This document shows positions 5,989 to 13,332 of a stretch of 17,574 nucleotides of DNA, piece by piece (positions within the stretch are counted from its first letter, which is position 1; every line of letters starts with the position of its first letter). The DNA lies in the NCBI GenBank assembly GCA_041485845.1, contig JBGPKH010000114.1, forward strand, positions 1-17,574. Direction: 5' to 3'. The notes below the pieces were generated by a model, which ran no database searches, had not been told where the DNA came from, and saw only the letters and a program-made list of their open reading frames with translations. This DNA comes from OMOG01 sp041485845 (GTDB lineage Bacteria > Acidobacteriota > Terriglobia > Bryobacterales > Bryobacteraceae). The position numbers were made by a program, and so were the translations under genes.

Positions 5989-6100
5989 GGTAGGTAAAAC
6001 GGTCGGAACTCGATTCCGCTTTCAGTGTAGGGGTGCGCCGGGGTTTCGTCAACGAAGGACTCGACGGCCGTCCGACGGCCGCCTGGAATCCAAGCGGACC

Positions 6101-6124
6101 AAAAAAGGGGGCTTACGCCCCCTT
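6101..6124 (-). terminator. Rho-independent terminator (minus strand)
   Basis: AAGGGGGC (6105-6112), loop TTAC and GCCCCCTT (6117-6124) form an 8-bp stem. Read on the minus strand the stem is followed by a run of T (A6 at 6101-6106 on the plus strand). It lies downstream of the minus-strand genes at 6172-7107 and should end their transcript, insulating the AbrB-RelE pair. Confidence 0.8.
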
Positions 6125-6171
6125 CAAAAGTAGTTCCCGACAATCTGTCCGGCCCCCTGGGCTTGAGTTCT

Positions 6172-6424
6172 CTAGCGGTCACGGTAGATGAATTCGCGGC
6201 TGACCGCCTCATCGGAAAGAAGCGGGGTATTGCGGGAATGGCTGTGCACCCAGGCCTTGAACTCGTGCACCCATTCTTCGGGATTCATTTCGGGCGCGGC
6301 AGGGATGGGTTGGCGGGAGAGCAAGAGGTCGCGAATCAACTCATCCAGCGGCACGCCCTTTGGCCTGCGCCTCAGCAAGGTACGCCTGTTCGATATGCGG
6401 CGGAAGATCGAGCGTGACGGTCAT
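6172..6424 (-). pseudogene. Small antitoxin-like protein, split by a +1 frameshift
   Basis: The ATG at 6424 opens MTVTLDLPPHIEQAYLAEAQ, then AKG. After this the frame runs into a stop, while the +1 frame continues naturally as VPLDELIRDLLLSRQPIP, then EEWVHEFKAWVHSHS and SDEAVSREFIYRDR, ending at 6172. Removing one G from the GGG at 6356-6358 would restore a protein of about 83 residues. The N-terminus and the KG-x-PLDE-L-x-x-LL segment resemble small antitoxin or ribbon-helix-helix-like proteins that precede PIN toxins. No toxin gene follows: the terminator at 6101 lies directly downstream. The repaired function is inferred only from its look and its context. Confidence 0.7.
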
Positions 6425-6509
6425 TCACCCCCCCTACGATTACAGGGTAACTCTACGCCGTGGCGGGCCGCATGGGGACTTGCGGCGCCCGCGTTTCAGA
6501 ACTCCCCTT

Positions 6510-6989
6510 TCAGCTCCGCTGGCGCGCCTTCAGTTCTTTCACGACAACCAGGTCGCGGTCACGCCCGGTCGCCTGCTTGGTCACAATCAGGTCATCCATG
6601 CCGATGACCGGCACCGTCACTCCGGCGACGATCATCTCGCCGCGGCGCGACCACGCCGGCTCGAAGGAAAGATCAGCGGCGGTTGAAGTGAGAATGTCGA
6701 CGCGCCAGCGCGACACGCCGATCTGGTAGAAGTTTCCCGCAACGGTGAAATATTCCGGTGTGATGCCTTTCAGCGGGGCTCCAAACCGCGCCAGCCCGCG
6801 GTAGAGGCGGGCGGCGTTTTCAGGCTGTGGATTCGTCCAGAGATCCAGATCCTTCGTGTTGTAGGGCTCGGTGTACTTCATCACCGCATAGCCGCCGATC
6901 ACCAGGAACTGGACCTCCTCGGTTACCAATGCGCACAACAGATCTTTCCAGTCGGAGATGATCCGGTCGATCGCCGAGTTGATAGACAT
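6510..6989 (-). CDS. Nucleotidyltransferase (MNT/AbiEii-like fold)
   Basis: A 159-residue protein from the ATG at 6989. FLVIGGYAVMKYTEP and KDLDLW give the GG and DxD signature of the polymerase-beta-type nucleotidyltransferase fold. GAPLKGITPEYFTVAGNFYQ and VDILTSTA follow, where the third acidic residue is expected. VPVIGMDDLIVTKQATGRDR then RDLVVVKEL is a typical tail of this family. Several relatives act in TA or abortive-infection systems by adding nucleotides to tRNA or to a partner protein. Its substrate here is unknown. A small ORF overlaps its 5' end in another frame. The longer frame upstream (to 7034) is unlikely, because MSINSAIDRIISDWKDLL is the natural start. Confidence 0.85.
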   Translation of the reverse strand: MSINSAIDRIISDWKDLLCALVTEEVQFLVIGGYAVMKYTEPYNTKDLDLWTNPQPENAARLYRGLARFGAPLKGITPEYFTVAGNFYQIGVSRWRVDILTSTAADLSFEPAWSRRGEMIVAGVTVPVIGMDDLIVTKQATGRDRDLVVVKELKARQRS

Positions 6990-7107
6990 GGTATTCAACA
7001 GCCATTTCCAAAGCGGCGCGCACGATTGCCTCATCGCCCTGGGCCTGCCAGAAGTCGAGGTCGAAAGAGCGGTCCAAGTGTTCCAGCCTGCCGGTGCGCT
7101 CGACCAT
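6820..7107 (-). CDS. Small conserved-looking protein overlapping the nucleotidyltransferase
   Basis: A 95-residue frame whose first 45 residues, including RLEHLDRSFDLDFWQAQGDE and AIVRAALEM, resemble a short uncharacterised family that I recall next to nucleotidyltransferases, so this is likely the first gene of a two-gene module. AAGGAAG lies a few bases upstream and gives the better spacing to the second ATG (7107). The frame runs 170 bp into the nucleotidyltransferase gene. The segment LRLERSVVRI there still looks family-like, whereas the later part (from GNRGGPVP) looks like shadow translation. The true 3' end may therefore once have been earlier. Function is unknown; an antitoxin role is a guess from context. 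Confidence 0.6.
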   Translation of the reverse strand: MVERTGRLEHLDRSFDLDFWQAQGDEAIVRAALEMAVEYHVYQLGDRPDHLRLERSVVRIGNRGGPVPGDRRLCGDEVHRALQHEGSGSLDESTA

Positions 7108-7138
7108 CATACTTCCTTAGAATATCGCTTTCGGGAAT

Positions 7139-8656
7139 CTACCGGCTGGCGCCCTCGAGCTTCTCTTTCCTGGTGGCGTAGGCCCTGGCCAACAGCCATT
7201 CGAGTGAAGGCAGGGGCGTGCAAACCATGAAGATCTGGTAGGAGAACAGCGATTTGGAAATCCGGATGAGCGCCTTATTGATGGCCAGCGCCAGCCTGGC
7301 CAGGCGCCCGTCGCCCAGCGCCAGCGGAAATGGCGCGGGCACGCCGCGGACTTCTTCAATCCGGTATCCCGACTGTTCGAACAGGTTGCGGGCCGTGGCG
7401 AAGGTGAACAGACGGGTGTGCGTCAGATCCAAAATGCCTCTGGGACCATAGTGGAACCACCCGAACAGCAGTCCCATCCGGGTCGCGATAAAGCCGATGT
7501 TGCCCGTGCTCACGATGAGCTTCACATCGGCCTCGCCCATTCGCGAGTGACGCAGGGAATCCAAGAAGCGCTCGGGCGAGCGCAGGTGCTCGACGATGTC
7601 GAGCATCAGGATGTAATCGAACGCTCCCGCATCCAGCGGAAACCCGGATTGGTCGAGGTCGCACTGAATGAAGCGCGCCAGCCCGGGATCGCCGGCCAGC
7701 GGATACAAGTCGACGCCCGTGATGCGGCAGCGCTGATCCTTGAGGGCGCGGCCGATGTAACCGGCGGCGCACCCGATATCGGCCACCTCCGAGCCGGGCC
7801 GCACGCGCGCCAGGGCCAGCGTGTGCGGGCTCTCAAACGACAGCTTCGCCTGATACAGCGGATTGCCTTCGGCCGCCGGCGTCACGTCGAATTTGCGCTC
7901 GTAGAAGATTCCCAGGTCCTGCGCGCGGGAGAGCAGCGTGGTCTTCACGACATCCCAGGCATAGCGGATCCCGTTTACGTGGCAGATCTCGTCGCCGTAG
8001 TAGGTGGGGATGGGCAGCTCCTTCACCCGAAGGCGCGCGCGAAAGAGCTGAATGATAATTTCGCTGTCGAAATGGAAGTCATTGGTATTGCGGTCGAACG
8101 GAATGCGCCGCAAAGCGCTCACCGAATAGACGCGATAGCCGGAGTGAAATTCGCTGAGCGAAGTGTGCAGAAGCCGGTTTTGAATCCCCGTCAGGATCTT
8201 ATTGCCGATGTACTTGTACAGCGGCATCCCGCCCTTGAGCGCGGCGAAGCGCGTCAGCATGCGCGAGCCGAAGACCGCGTCCGCCTGGCCCTCGATCACC
8301 GGCCGCGCCAGATCCGGAAGACACTCCGGCGCATATTGCCCATCGCCGTGGAGGAGCGCAACCACGTCGAACCCCTTGTCGATCGCGTAATGAAAGCCGA
8401 TCTTCTGATTGCCGCCGTAGCCCTGGTTGACGGGATTGTACAAGACGGTCAGGGGGAAAGGCGTCTGCCCGGTGCGTTCGATGTCATACGCCTGCTCGAA
8501 CGTGGCGTCGCGGGAGGAATCGTCGATAATCAGGATCTCGGTGTCGTAGCCGGCGAGAGACAACGGCAGCCGGCGGATGACCTCCTGAATGGTCCGCGCC
8601 GCATTGTAAGCAACGATGAAGACCAGAAGCCGTTTCTTCACAGGAGTGCTTGCCAT
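7139..8656 (-). CDS. GT2 glycosyltransferase fused to a SAM-dependent methyltransferase
   Basis: A 505-residue two-domain protein. Residues 8-240 are a GT-A fold family 2 glycosyltransferase of the dolichol/polyprenol-phosphate sugar synthase type: LLVFIVAYNAARTI, EILIIDDSSRDAT, the nucleotide/metal motif HGDGQYAPE around D105, and EFHSGYRVYS. Residues 270-440 are a class I methyltransferase with motif I VADIGCAAGYIGRAL, the acidic GVDLYP and FDYILMLDIVEHL. The first domain probably loads a sugar onto a lipid carrier and the second may methylate the glycan or a precursor. The ATG at 8656 is chosen; the frame extends upstream to a TTG that overlaps the preceding gene. The GT4 gene ends 34 bp upstream, so both form one minus-strand operon. 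The exact sugar is unknown. Confidence 0.88.
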   Translation of the reverse strand: MASTPVKKRLLVFIVAYNAARTIQEVIRRLPLSLAGYDTEILIIDDSSRDATFEQAYDIERTGQTPFPLTVLYNPVNQGYGGNQKIGFHYAIDKGFDVVALLHGDGQYAPECLPDLARPVIEGQADAVFGSRMLTRFAALKGGMPLYKYIGNKILTGIQNRLLHTSLSEFHSGYRVYSVSALRRIPFDRNTNDFHFDSEIIIQLFRARLRVKELPIPTYYGDEICHVNGIRYAWDVVKTTLLSRAQDLGIFYERKFDVTPAAEGNPLYQAKLSFESPHTLALARVRPGSEVADIGCAAGYIGRALKDQRCRITGVDLYPLAGDPGLARFIQCDLDQSGFPLDAGAFDYILMLDIVEHLRSPERFLDSLRHSRMGEADVKLIVSTGNIGFIATRMGLLFGWFHYGPRGILDLTHTRLFTFATARNLFEQSGYRIEEVRGVPAPFPLALGDGRLARLALAINKALIRISKSLFSYQIFMVCTPLPSLEWLLARAYATRKEKLEGASR

Positions 8657-8690
8657 AGCATGCCGGTTCTCGCGTAACCTTCCTCCCAAC

Positions 8691-9797
8691 CTACGCCATC
8701 TCTTCAAAGAAGCGCAAGGATTGCCGGGCGCATTCGGTCCAGGAAAAGCGGCGGGCGTTCGACCGGCCGAGCTCGCCCATCTGCTCGCGACGGGAGGGCG
8801 AAGTCAAAAGATTCCGAATGGCATCCCGGAGATTCACTTCGCTGCGCGGGTCGATGAGAATGGCCGCGCCGCCGGCGATCTCCGGCAGCGCCGACACGTC
8901 CGAGGTGATCACCGGAGTTCCGGCGGCCATCGCCTGCGCCACGGGAAAGCCGAATCCCTCATATAAAGATGGATAGACGAACGCCGTGGCGCCGGCAAAC
9001 AGCCCGGCCAGATCCCGCTCCGGCACGTAGCCCAGATAGCGCACCCCGGGAGAAGGCTGCCGCAGGCGCGCCATGGTGGCGCTCCGGGCCCACCCCGGCG
9101 GGCCGGCCAGGACCAGCTCAAACTCCTCGCGGACGGACGGCGGAAGGCCCTGGTAAGCGTTGAGCAGCAGGTCGACGTTCTTGCGCGGCTCGATGGTGCC
9201 GACGAAGAGGAGATAAGGGTTGCGGAGGCCATGCCGGAAACGGACCGCGTGGGTATCCGCGGGCGTCACGCGGAAAAAGGGATCGGTGACACCGTGGTGG
9301 ATGACGCGGATCTTTTCCGGCGGCAGGTTGAGGAGTCGCACGGCATCGCTGCGCGTGGCCTCCGACACGGCGATGAGGCCGTCGGCACGCTGGAGAATCC
9401 GCTGGGCGAAGACCCGGTCGGCGGCGACATTGGCCGGCGAGTGCGTCTCCGGCAGCAGCCAGCAGGTGAGGTCGTGGATGGTGGCGGTGAGCTTCGCGCG
9501 GCGCGGCGGATGCAGCACTTTGCAGGTGTGAAAGATATCGATGTGGGGATCCATCCATCCGATGGCGTTGTTGGGGATGCGGTTGAGCAGGAACAGCAGG
9601 CCCAGGCGCGCATAGGTGGTGACGGGATTGGCCACGGAACCTTCGTGATCGAGAAGCGAGGGTTCGCCCAGGAAGGGGAAGAGGCGGATTTCCATCCCGT
9701 GGGATTCCTGGCGTAAATGACGGATCCAGTGGTAGAGGTAATTCTTGACGCCAGCGCTTCTCACCAAAAGCGGTACGGCGTCAATGGTTACGCGCAT
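8691..9797 (-). CDS. GT4 family glycosyltransferase
   Basis: A 368-residue GT-B fold glycosyltransferase of family 4. The N-terminal acceptor domain includes GVKNYLYHWIRHL, TIHDLTCWLLPETHS and DGLIAVSEATRSD. The C-terminal donor domain includes FVGTIEPRKNVDLLL (199-212) and FVYPSLYEGFGFPVAQAMAA then GTPVITS (273-299). The usual EX7E motif reads E280...Q288, with Gln for the second Glu. The ATG at 9797 gives the natural start MRVTIDAVPLLVRSAG; an in-frame GTG lies three codons earlier. The gene is first in a minus-strand operon with the GT2-methyltransferase. The role is transfer of a sugar from a nucleotide donor to a growing surface glycan; donor and acceptor are not determinable. Confidence 0.92.
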   Translation of the reverse strand: MRVTIDAVPLLVRSAGVKNYLYHWIRHLRQESHGMEIRLFPFLGEPSLLDHEGSVANPVTTYARLGLLFLLNRIPNNAIGWMDPHIDIFHTCKVLHPPRRAKLTATIHDLTCWLLPETHSPANVAADRVFAQRILQRADGLIAVSEATRSDAVRLLNLPPEKIRVIHHGVTDPFFRVTPADTHAVRFRHGLRNPYLLFVGTIEPRKNVDLLLNAYQGLPPSVREEFELVLAGPPGWARSATMARLRQPSPGVRYLGYVPERDLAGLFAGATAFVYPSLYEGFGFPVAQAMAAGTPVITSDVSALPEIAGGAAILIDPRSEVNLRDAIRNLLTSPSRREQMGELGRSNARRFSWTECARQSLRFFEEMA

Positions 9798-9868
9798 GCA
9801 AGCCACAGGTTAGCAGGGTGGGGGGCAGAAACGCGCCAGGCGTTATCATAAGCCTCGTAGTGAAGCGA

Positions 9869-10456
9869 ATGTCCGACACACCTGCCTTAACAGCCGGCCG
9901 CCAGGCTGTCCCTGTGGAACTGGTCGCCCGCAGAATCCATGTCATCCGCGGGCAAAGGGTCATGCTCGATAGCGACCTGGCGGAACTGTATCAGGTGCTC
10001 ACCAAGCGTCTCAATGAAGCGGTGAAACGCAACAGCAACCGCTTCCCCGAAGACTTCATGTTTCAACTCACCCAAGAGGAGCTGGAAAATTGGAGGTCGC
10101 AAATTGCGATATCCAATCCAGGCGCAAAGATGGGCCTTCGGCGGCCGCCTTACGCCTTCACTGAACTCGGCGTGGCCATGCTGTCCTCTGTGCTCAACAG
10201 CGACCGCGCCGTGCAGATGAACATCGTGATCATGCGCACCTTCGTCAAGCTGCGCGAGGTGCTGGCCAGCCATAAGGCCCTGGCGCAGAAAATCGAGCAA
10301 CTGGCCGCTACCACGAAAGACCATGCGGCCCTGTTCGAGATCGTCATTCAGGACATCCAGAGCCTGGATAAAAAGTTCACGAAGGAAATCCGGAGCCTGA
10401 AGAACCCCCGCAGGCGAAAGCCCCGCATCGGCTTCCACGTTCCCGACAAAAAGTAG
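9869..10456 (+). CDS. ORF6N-domain (KilA-N related) DNA-binding protein
   Basis: A 195-residue protein. Residues 18-105 form the ORF6N domain: RRIHVIRGQRVMLDSDLAEL, then YQVLTKRLNEAVKRNSNRFP, EDFMFQLT and PYAFTELGVAMLSSVL. Residues 115-170 are helical and probably coiled coil (KLREVLASHKALAQKIEQLA). The tail is very basic (NPRRRKPR). ORF6N is common in phage antirepressor-like and TA-like proteins and is thought to bind DNA. The frame is open further upstream, but MSDTPALTAGRQ at 9869 fits best. It sits alone between the two divergent halves of the polysaccharide locus and shares no operon with them, so it was probably inserted there. Confidence 0.9.
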   Translation: MSDTPALTAGRQAVPVELVARRIHVIRGQRVMLDSDLAELYQVLTKRLNEAVKRNSNRFPEDFMFQLTQEELENWRSQIAISNPGAKMGLRRPPYAFTELGVAMLSSVLNSDRAVQMNIVIMRTFVKLREVLASHKALAQKIEQLAATTKDHAALFEIVIQDIQSLDKKFTKEIRSLKNPRRRKPRIGFHVPDKK

Positions 10457-10510
10457 TCCTCAACCGGTTATACCGGGCGCGATCCGGAAGGAAATTCCGT
10501 GCCGCTGCGG

Positions 10511-10516
10511 TATACT
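10511..10516 (+). promoter_or_regulatory. Probable -10 box (TATACT) of the ABC exporter operon
   Basis: GTATACT stands about 46 bp before the permease ATG in otherwise gene-free sequence. No clear -35 box is seen. The same heptamer precedes the Xre/RES operon at 2820-2826. Confidence 0.5.
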
Positions 10517-10562
10517 GGAACTTCCGTAATTTTAAGCTGTACCTTCCACAGAACCCGACAAG

Positions 10563-11324
10563 ATGTGGCGTGGCGACTATCTTTACCTGCTGCAAAACCT
10601 GGTCGTAAAAGACTTCAAAATCCGCTACCGGAACATGTCGCTGGGGGTGTTGTGGTCGCTGCTGAACCCGCTGGTGATGATGGCGGTGTACTGGTTCGTC
10701 TTCACCAACATCTTCAAAAGCGACCTCGCGAATTACCCGCTGTTTCTGCTCTGCGGCATCGTTCCGTTCAGCTTCTTCACGGTAGCCTGGGCTACGGGCA
10801 CCACTTCCATCGTGGATAATGCCGGCCTGATCAAGCGGGTGCCGGTTCCGCGCGAGGTCATCCCCATCACCACGGTGCTGTCCTGCTGCATCCATTTGCT
10901 GGTCCAGATCGCACTGCTGCTGACGGTGGCGGTGATCTCCCACAAAGGTTTCAACGTGCACTGGCTCTGGCTGCCGGTGGTGTGGGCGCTCGAAATCGTC
11001 TTCGTCTGCGGGCTCGCCCTGTTGTCGGCCTCCATTAACGTCTTTGTCCGCGACACGCGCTACGTAGTCGAATCGGCTACCTGGGTGCTGCTCTTTCTGG
11101 TGCCGGTATTTTACGATTCCAACCTGATTCCCCCCGTGTACCGTCCGATCTACGACCTCAATCCGGTGGCCGCGACGGTGATCTCGCTGCGTAAAATCGT
11201 GTATGAGGCACAGCCGCCGGTGGGCAGCACTCTGTGGAAACTGGTGGGGGCTTCGCTGACCGTTTTCGTGGTGGGCCTGTTGGTTTTCCGCCGCCTGAAA
11301 CCGATGTTCTATGAGCATATCTGA
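10563..11324 (+). CDS. wzm: Wzm-type ABC-2 permease for polysaccharide export
   Basis: A 253-residue ABC-2 membrane protein of the O-antigen/teichoic-acid exporter type. A short amphipathic N-terminus (LVVKDFKIRYRNMSLGVLWS) leads into about six hydrophobic segments, for example LLNPLVMMAVYWFVFTNIF, the stretch ending in SFFTVAWATG, IHLLVQIALLLTVAVI, and VVWALEIVFVCGLALL. Near the C-terminus is VPVFYDSNLIP with a downstream DLNPVAA, the typical family pattern. It should form the channel of an exporter that moves lipid-linked glycan across the inner membrane, powered by the ATPase encoded next, with which it overlaps by 14 bp. There is only a weak ribosome binding site. Confidence 0.92.
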   Translation: MWRGDYLYLLQNLVVKDFKIRYRNMSLGVLWSLLNPLVMMAVYWFVFTNIFKSDLANYPLFLLCGIVPFSFFTVAWATGTTSIVDNAGLIKRVPVPREVIPITTVLSCCIHLLVQIALLLTVAVISHKGFNVHWLWLPVVWALEIVFVCGLALLSASINVFVRDTRYVVESATWVLLFLVPVFYDSNLIPPVYRPIYDLNPVAATVISLRKIVYEAQPPVGSTLWKLVGASLTVFVVGLLVFRRLKPMFYEHI

Positions 11325-12078
11325 CGGCCAGCCCGCAATCGTACTTCAGGGCGTGTGGAAGTCCTTCACGCGCCACGCGGGGCAACTCCTCGTGCGCGAC
11401 CGGCTCATGCAGTTGCTGCACTCCCGGGGCGTCGAGAAGTTCCATGCGCTGCGGGAAATTTCGTTCACTATCCATCACGGGGAGAGCGTGGCGGTGATCG
11501 GGCACAACGGCGCCGGCAAGAGCACCCTGCTGAACCTGACGACGAACCTGTGCCGGCCGGACCGGGGCCGCGTGGAAGTGCATGGCCGGATCGCCGCCCT
11601 GCTCGACCTGGGCGCCGGATTTCATCCCGACCTGACCGGCGCGGAGAACGTGCGCACCAATGCCGCCCTGCTGGGTCTCTCGCGGCGCGAGGTGCGCGAA
11701 AAGTACGACGAGATGGTGGCCTTCTCGGAGATCGGCGATTTCATCGACGAGCCGCTGCGCACCTACTCGAGCGGCATGGTCATGCGGCTGGCCTTCTCGG
11801 TGGCGGTGAGCGTGGATCCGGACGTTCTGATCATCGACGAGGTTCTGGGCGTGGGCGATATGGCGTTTTTCGCCAAATGCCAGGAACGGATCATGCAGTT
11901 CCGGCGCGCCGGGAAGACCATCCTGTGCGTTTCGCACTCGACTGCAACCCTGCAGGACCTGTGCAACCGCGCCATCTGGCTGGACCACGGCCGCATGATG
12001 GACGATGGTCCGCTGGGGCGGGTGGTGGAGGCTTATAAGAACGCCATGACTCCGCACGCGGCTTATTCGGGCGGGTGA
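11311..12078 (+). CDS. wzt: Wzt-type ABC ATPase (short form) for polysaccharide export
   Basis: A 255-residue ATPase with all nucleotide-binding motifs: Walker A GHNGAGKST (64-72), LLDLGAGFHPDLTG, which is typical of the Wzt/TagH group, signature YSSGMVMRL (152-160), Walker B VLIIDEVLGVGD (172-183) and the switch His H209 in CVSHS. It overlaps the permease gene by 14 bp and should work with it. It ends shortly after the ATPase domain and lacks the C-terminal carbohydrate-binding domain of long Wzt proteins. Export is therefore likely not controlled by recognition of a modified chain end, as is known for O9a-type systems; it looks more like the O-antigen/galactan systems with short Wzt. Confidence 0.93.
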   Translation: MSISDGQPAIVLQGVWKSFTRHAGQLLVRDRLMQLLHSRGVEKFHALREISFTIHHGESVAVIGHNGAGKSTLLNLTTNLCRPDRGRVEVHGRIAALLDLGAGFHPDLTGAENVRTNAALLGLSRREVREKYDEMVAFSEIGDFIDEPLRTYSSGMVMRLAFSVAVSVDPDVLIIDEVLGVGDMAFFAKCQERIMQFRRAGKTILCVSHSTATLQDLCNRAIWLDHGRMMDDGPLGRVVEAYKNAMTPHAAYSGG

Positions 12079-12159
12079 AGGGGACGTCTGAAATGTGCGA
12101 CAAGCAGCGGAGAGGATCTGGATCAACGGCGCCCGGCACCATTGCGGCACGCATGGTTA

Positions 12160-12435
12160 CTATCCTAAATTGAACCGCTTATAACGGTGGCCAACAGTGA
12201 CAAGCGCATCGTCGCTCGCCGAGGAGACCGCGTAGGTGTTTAGATATTCGGACAAACGAGAGACCACCCTTCTGCCCACTTCTCGCTCCAGGTTGCGCCG
12301 GGAGTGCTTGTCAAAATAGTGAATAATCCCACCCCGATGGTCGTAACGCGTCTGGCCGAATTCAAGCAGCCATGTCAGGACCAGTGGCGGGACACCACGC
12401 TTCTGCATCCGATGTTTTGCATGTTTCGAGGTCAT
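12160..12435 (-). CDS. Small basic protein, possible toxin partner (DUF4258-like)
   Basis: A 91-residue protein with no firm family call. The N-terminus, KHAKHRMQKRGVPPLVLTWL, resembles the H-x-x-x-RM-x-x-RG-I pattern of DUF4258-like proteins. A conserved-looking core follows, IIHYFDKHSRRNLEREVGRR, then RLSEYLNTYAV, and the end VTVGHRYKRF has the His/Arg-rich strand common in small RNase-like toxins. It starts 15 nt after the stop of the ribbon-helix-helix-like gene, as the second gene of the same minus-strand operon. Antitoxin-first order and size fit a TA pair, but this is inference. Confidence 0.7.
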   Translation of the reverse strand: MTSKHAKHRMQKRGVPPLVLTWLLEFGQTRYDHRGGIIHYFDKHSRRNLEREVGRRVVSRLSEYLNTYAVSSASDDALVTVGHRYKRFNLG

Positions 12436-12450
12436 TTGGTTTCGCGGCTC

Positions 12451-13023
12451 CTACTTCTTCTTCAGTTCCTCTGAGAACAAGCGCTCCAGTTTTTCACACG
12501 TTTTCTCGTCCAAGTGAAGGAAGCTGTACGGATTCTCCCGGGAGACTGCCGGATTGACTGTGATCGATTCGTCTTCCAGGTTGTGTAGTACTTCGTCCTT
12601 GATGGGGCTGTTCCTTCTTTTCTCCTCGTACTCGTAGCGCGGGCTTGCTAGCATCTTGCTGATCTTCGCCAAGGGAGCCTCGCAGATGCCGTCTTCTCCA
12701 TTGACAAGAAAATCGACGTAGCCCTCGATGAAAACATCTCTAGGCACCCGTTTCTCTCGACAGAGCTGGTCCATGCGCTCGGCATGGTCCCGGTCTAGGG
12801 TGAAGTTGAACCGCCGCGTGCCTCCCTGGCCCCGGCGCCGCCACACCATCTCGGCCCTCTCACTGTTGCTGGCCACCTCCGCGAGATACTTCAGTTCCTC
12901 GGGTAATGCCCGATTGAGCAGAGCCGTTACCGAAATGCCTCGCGTGAGCTCAGCGAACTTCTTGGCTAGTTCTTCTCGTACGAAGGTTGTGATTCTCGTC
13001 TGTTTGCTCATCTGTTTGTCCAT
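12451..13023 (-). CDS. Ribbon-helix-helix-like DNA-binding protein, possible antitoxin
   Basis: A 190-residue, highly charged protein. Two segments look like ribbon-helix-helix or similar DNA-binding units: TRITTFVREELAKKFAELTR with SVTALLNRALPEEL (residues 8-47), and TRRFNFTLDRDHAERMDQLC with VPRDVFIEGYVDFL (about 69-107). The C-terminal third is acidic and probably binds a partner. I do not recognise a named family. It is the first gene of a minus-strand operon with a small basic protein. AAGAGAG lies upstream of the ATG. The AT-rich upstream region carries two direct repeats 44 bp apart that overlap likely -10 boxes, which suits self-repression. Codon use and the AT-rich upstream DNA suggest acquisition from elsewhere. 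Confidence 0.7.
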   Translation of the reverse strand: MDKQMSKQTRITTFVREELAKKFAELTRGISVTALLNRALPEELKYLAEVASNSERAEMVWRRRGQGGTRRFNFTLDRDHAERMDQLCREKRVPRDVFIEGYVDFLVNGEDGICEAPLAKISKMLASPRYEYEEKRRNSPIKDEVLHNLEDESITVNPAVSRENPYSFLHLDEKTCEKLERLFSEELKKK

Positions 13024-13042
13024 TAATTTGCTCTCTTAAGGG

Positions 13043-13114
13043 CATTGTAATACTTCTTCTTGAGTAAATAATTTTCTGCCTTAGATCATTATAATACGTC
13101 TTTTTGAGTAATTA
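13043..13114 (-). promoter_or_regulatory. Promoter region with two 28-bp direct repeats (likely operator)
   Basis: 13043-13070 and 13087-13114 match at 24 of 28 bases and are 44 bp apart, about four helical turns, so a protein could bind both on the same face. On the minus strand each contains a -10-like box (TATAAT at 13093-13088 and TACAAT at 13049-13044) upstream of the ATG at 13023. The surroundings are strongly AT-rich compared with the rest of the window. Confidence 0.6.
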
Positions 13115-13332
13115 TGTACCGCATACTGTAAACTACTGATTGTACAGATAAATTTATACTTGACACTGCTAAAACCTGATCCTGCGGGCATCGCACAATG
13201 GCGACCGCTCGGCCACGGGCAGGTGTTTTTGGGGCCGCGCTCGCGCTGTTCGTCGCGGGCTCTGGATCGGGTCCGCTACGGTCCGCTACATCCACCCTTG
13301 GAAATCGAACAGAACTGTTCGAAAATCGGGAG

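Noticed and set aside
7418..8677. A 419-codon plus-strand open frame
   Set aside because: Antisense to the GT2-methyltransferase gene, whose motifs are clear; the antisense translation shows no family features.
10377..11318. A 313-codon minus-strand frame
   Set aside because: Antisense to the ORF6N end and the Wzm permease; His/Gln/Arg-rich shadow translation.
11158..12150. A 330-codon minus-strand frame
   Set aside because: Antisense to the Wzt ATPase, which has every ABC motif in order.
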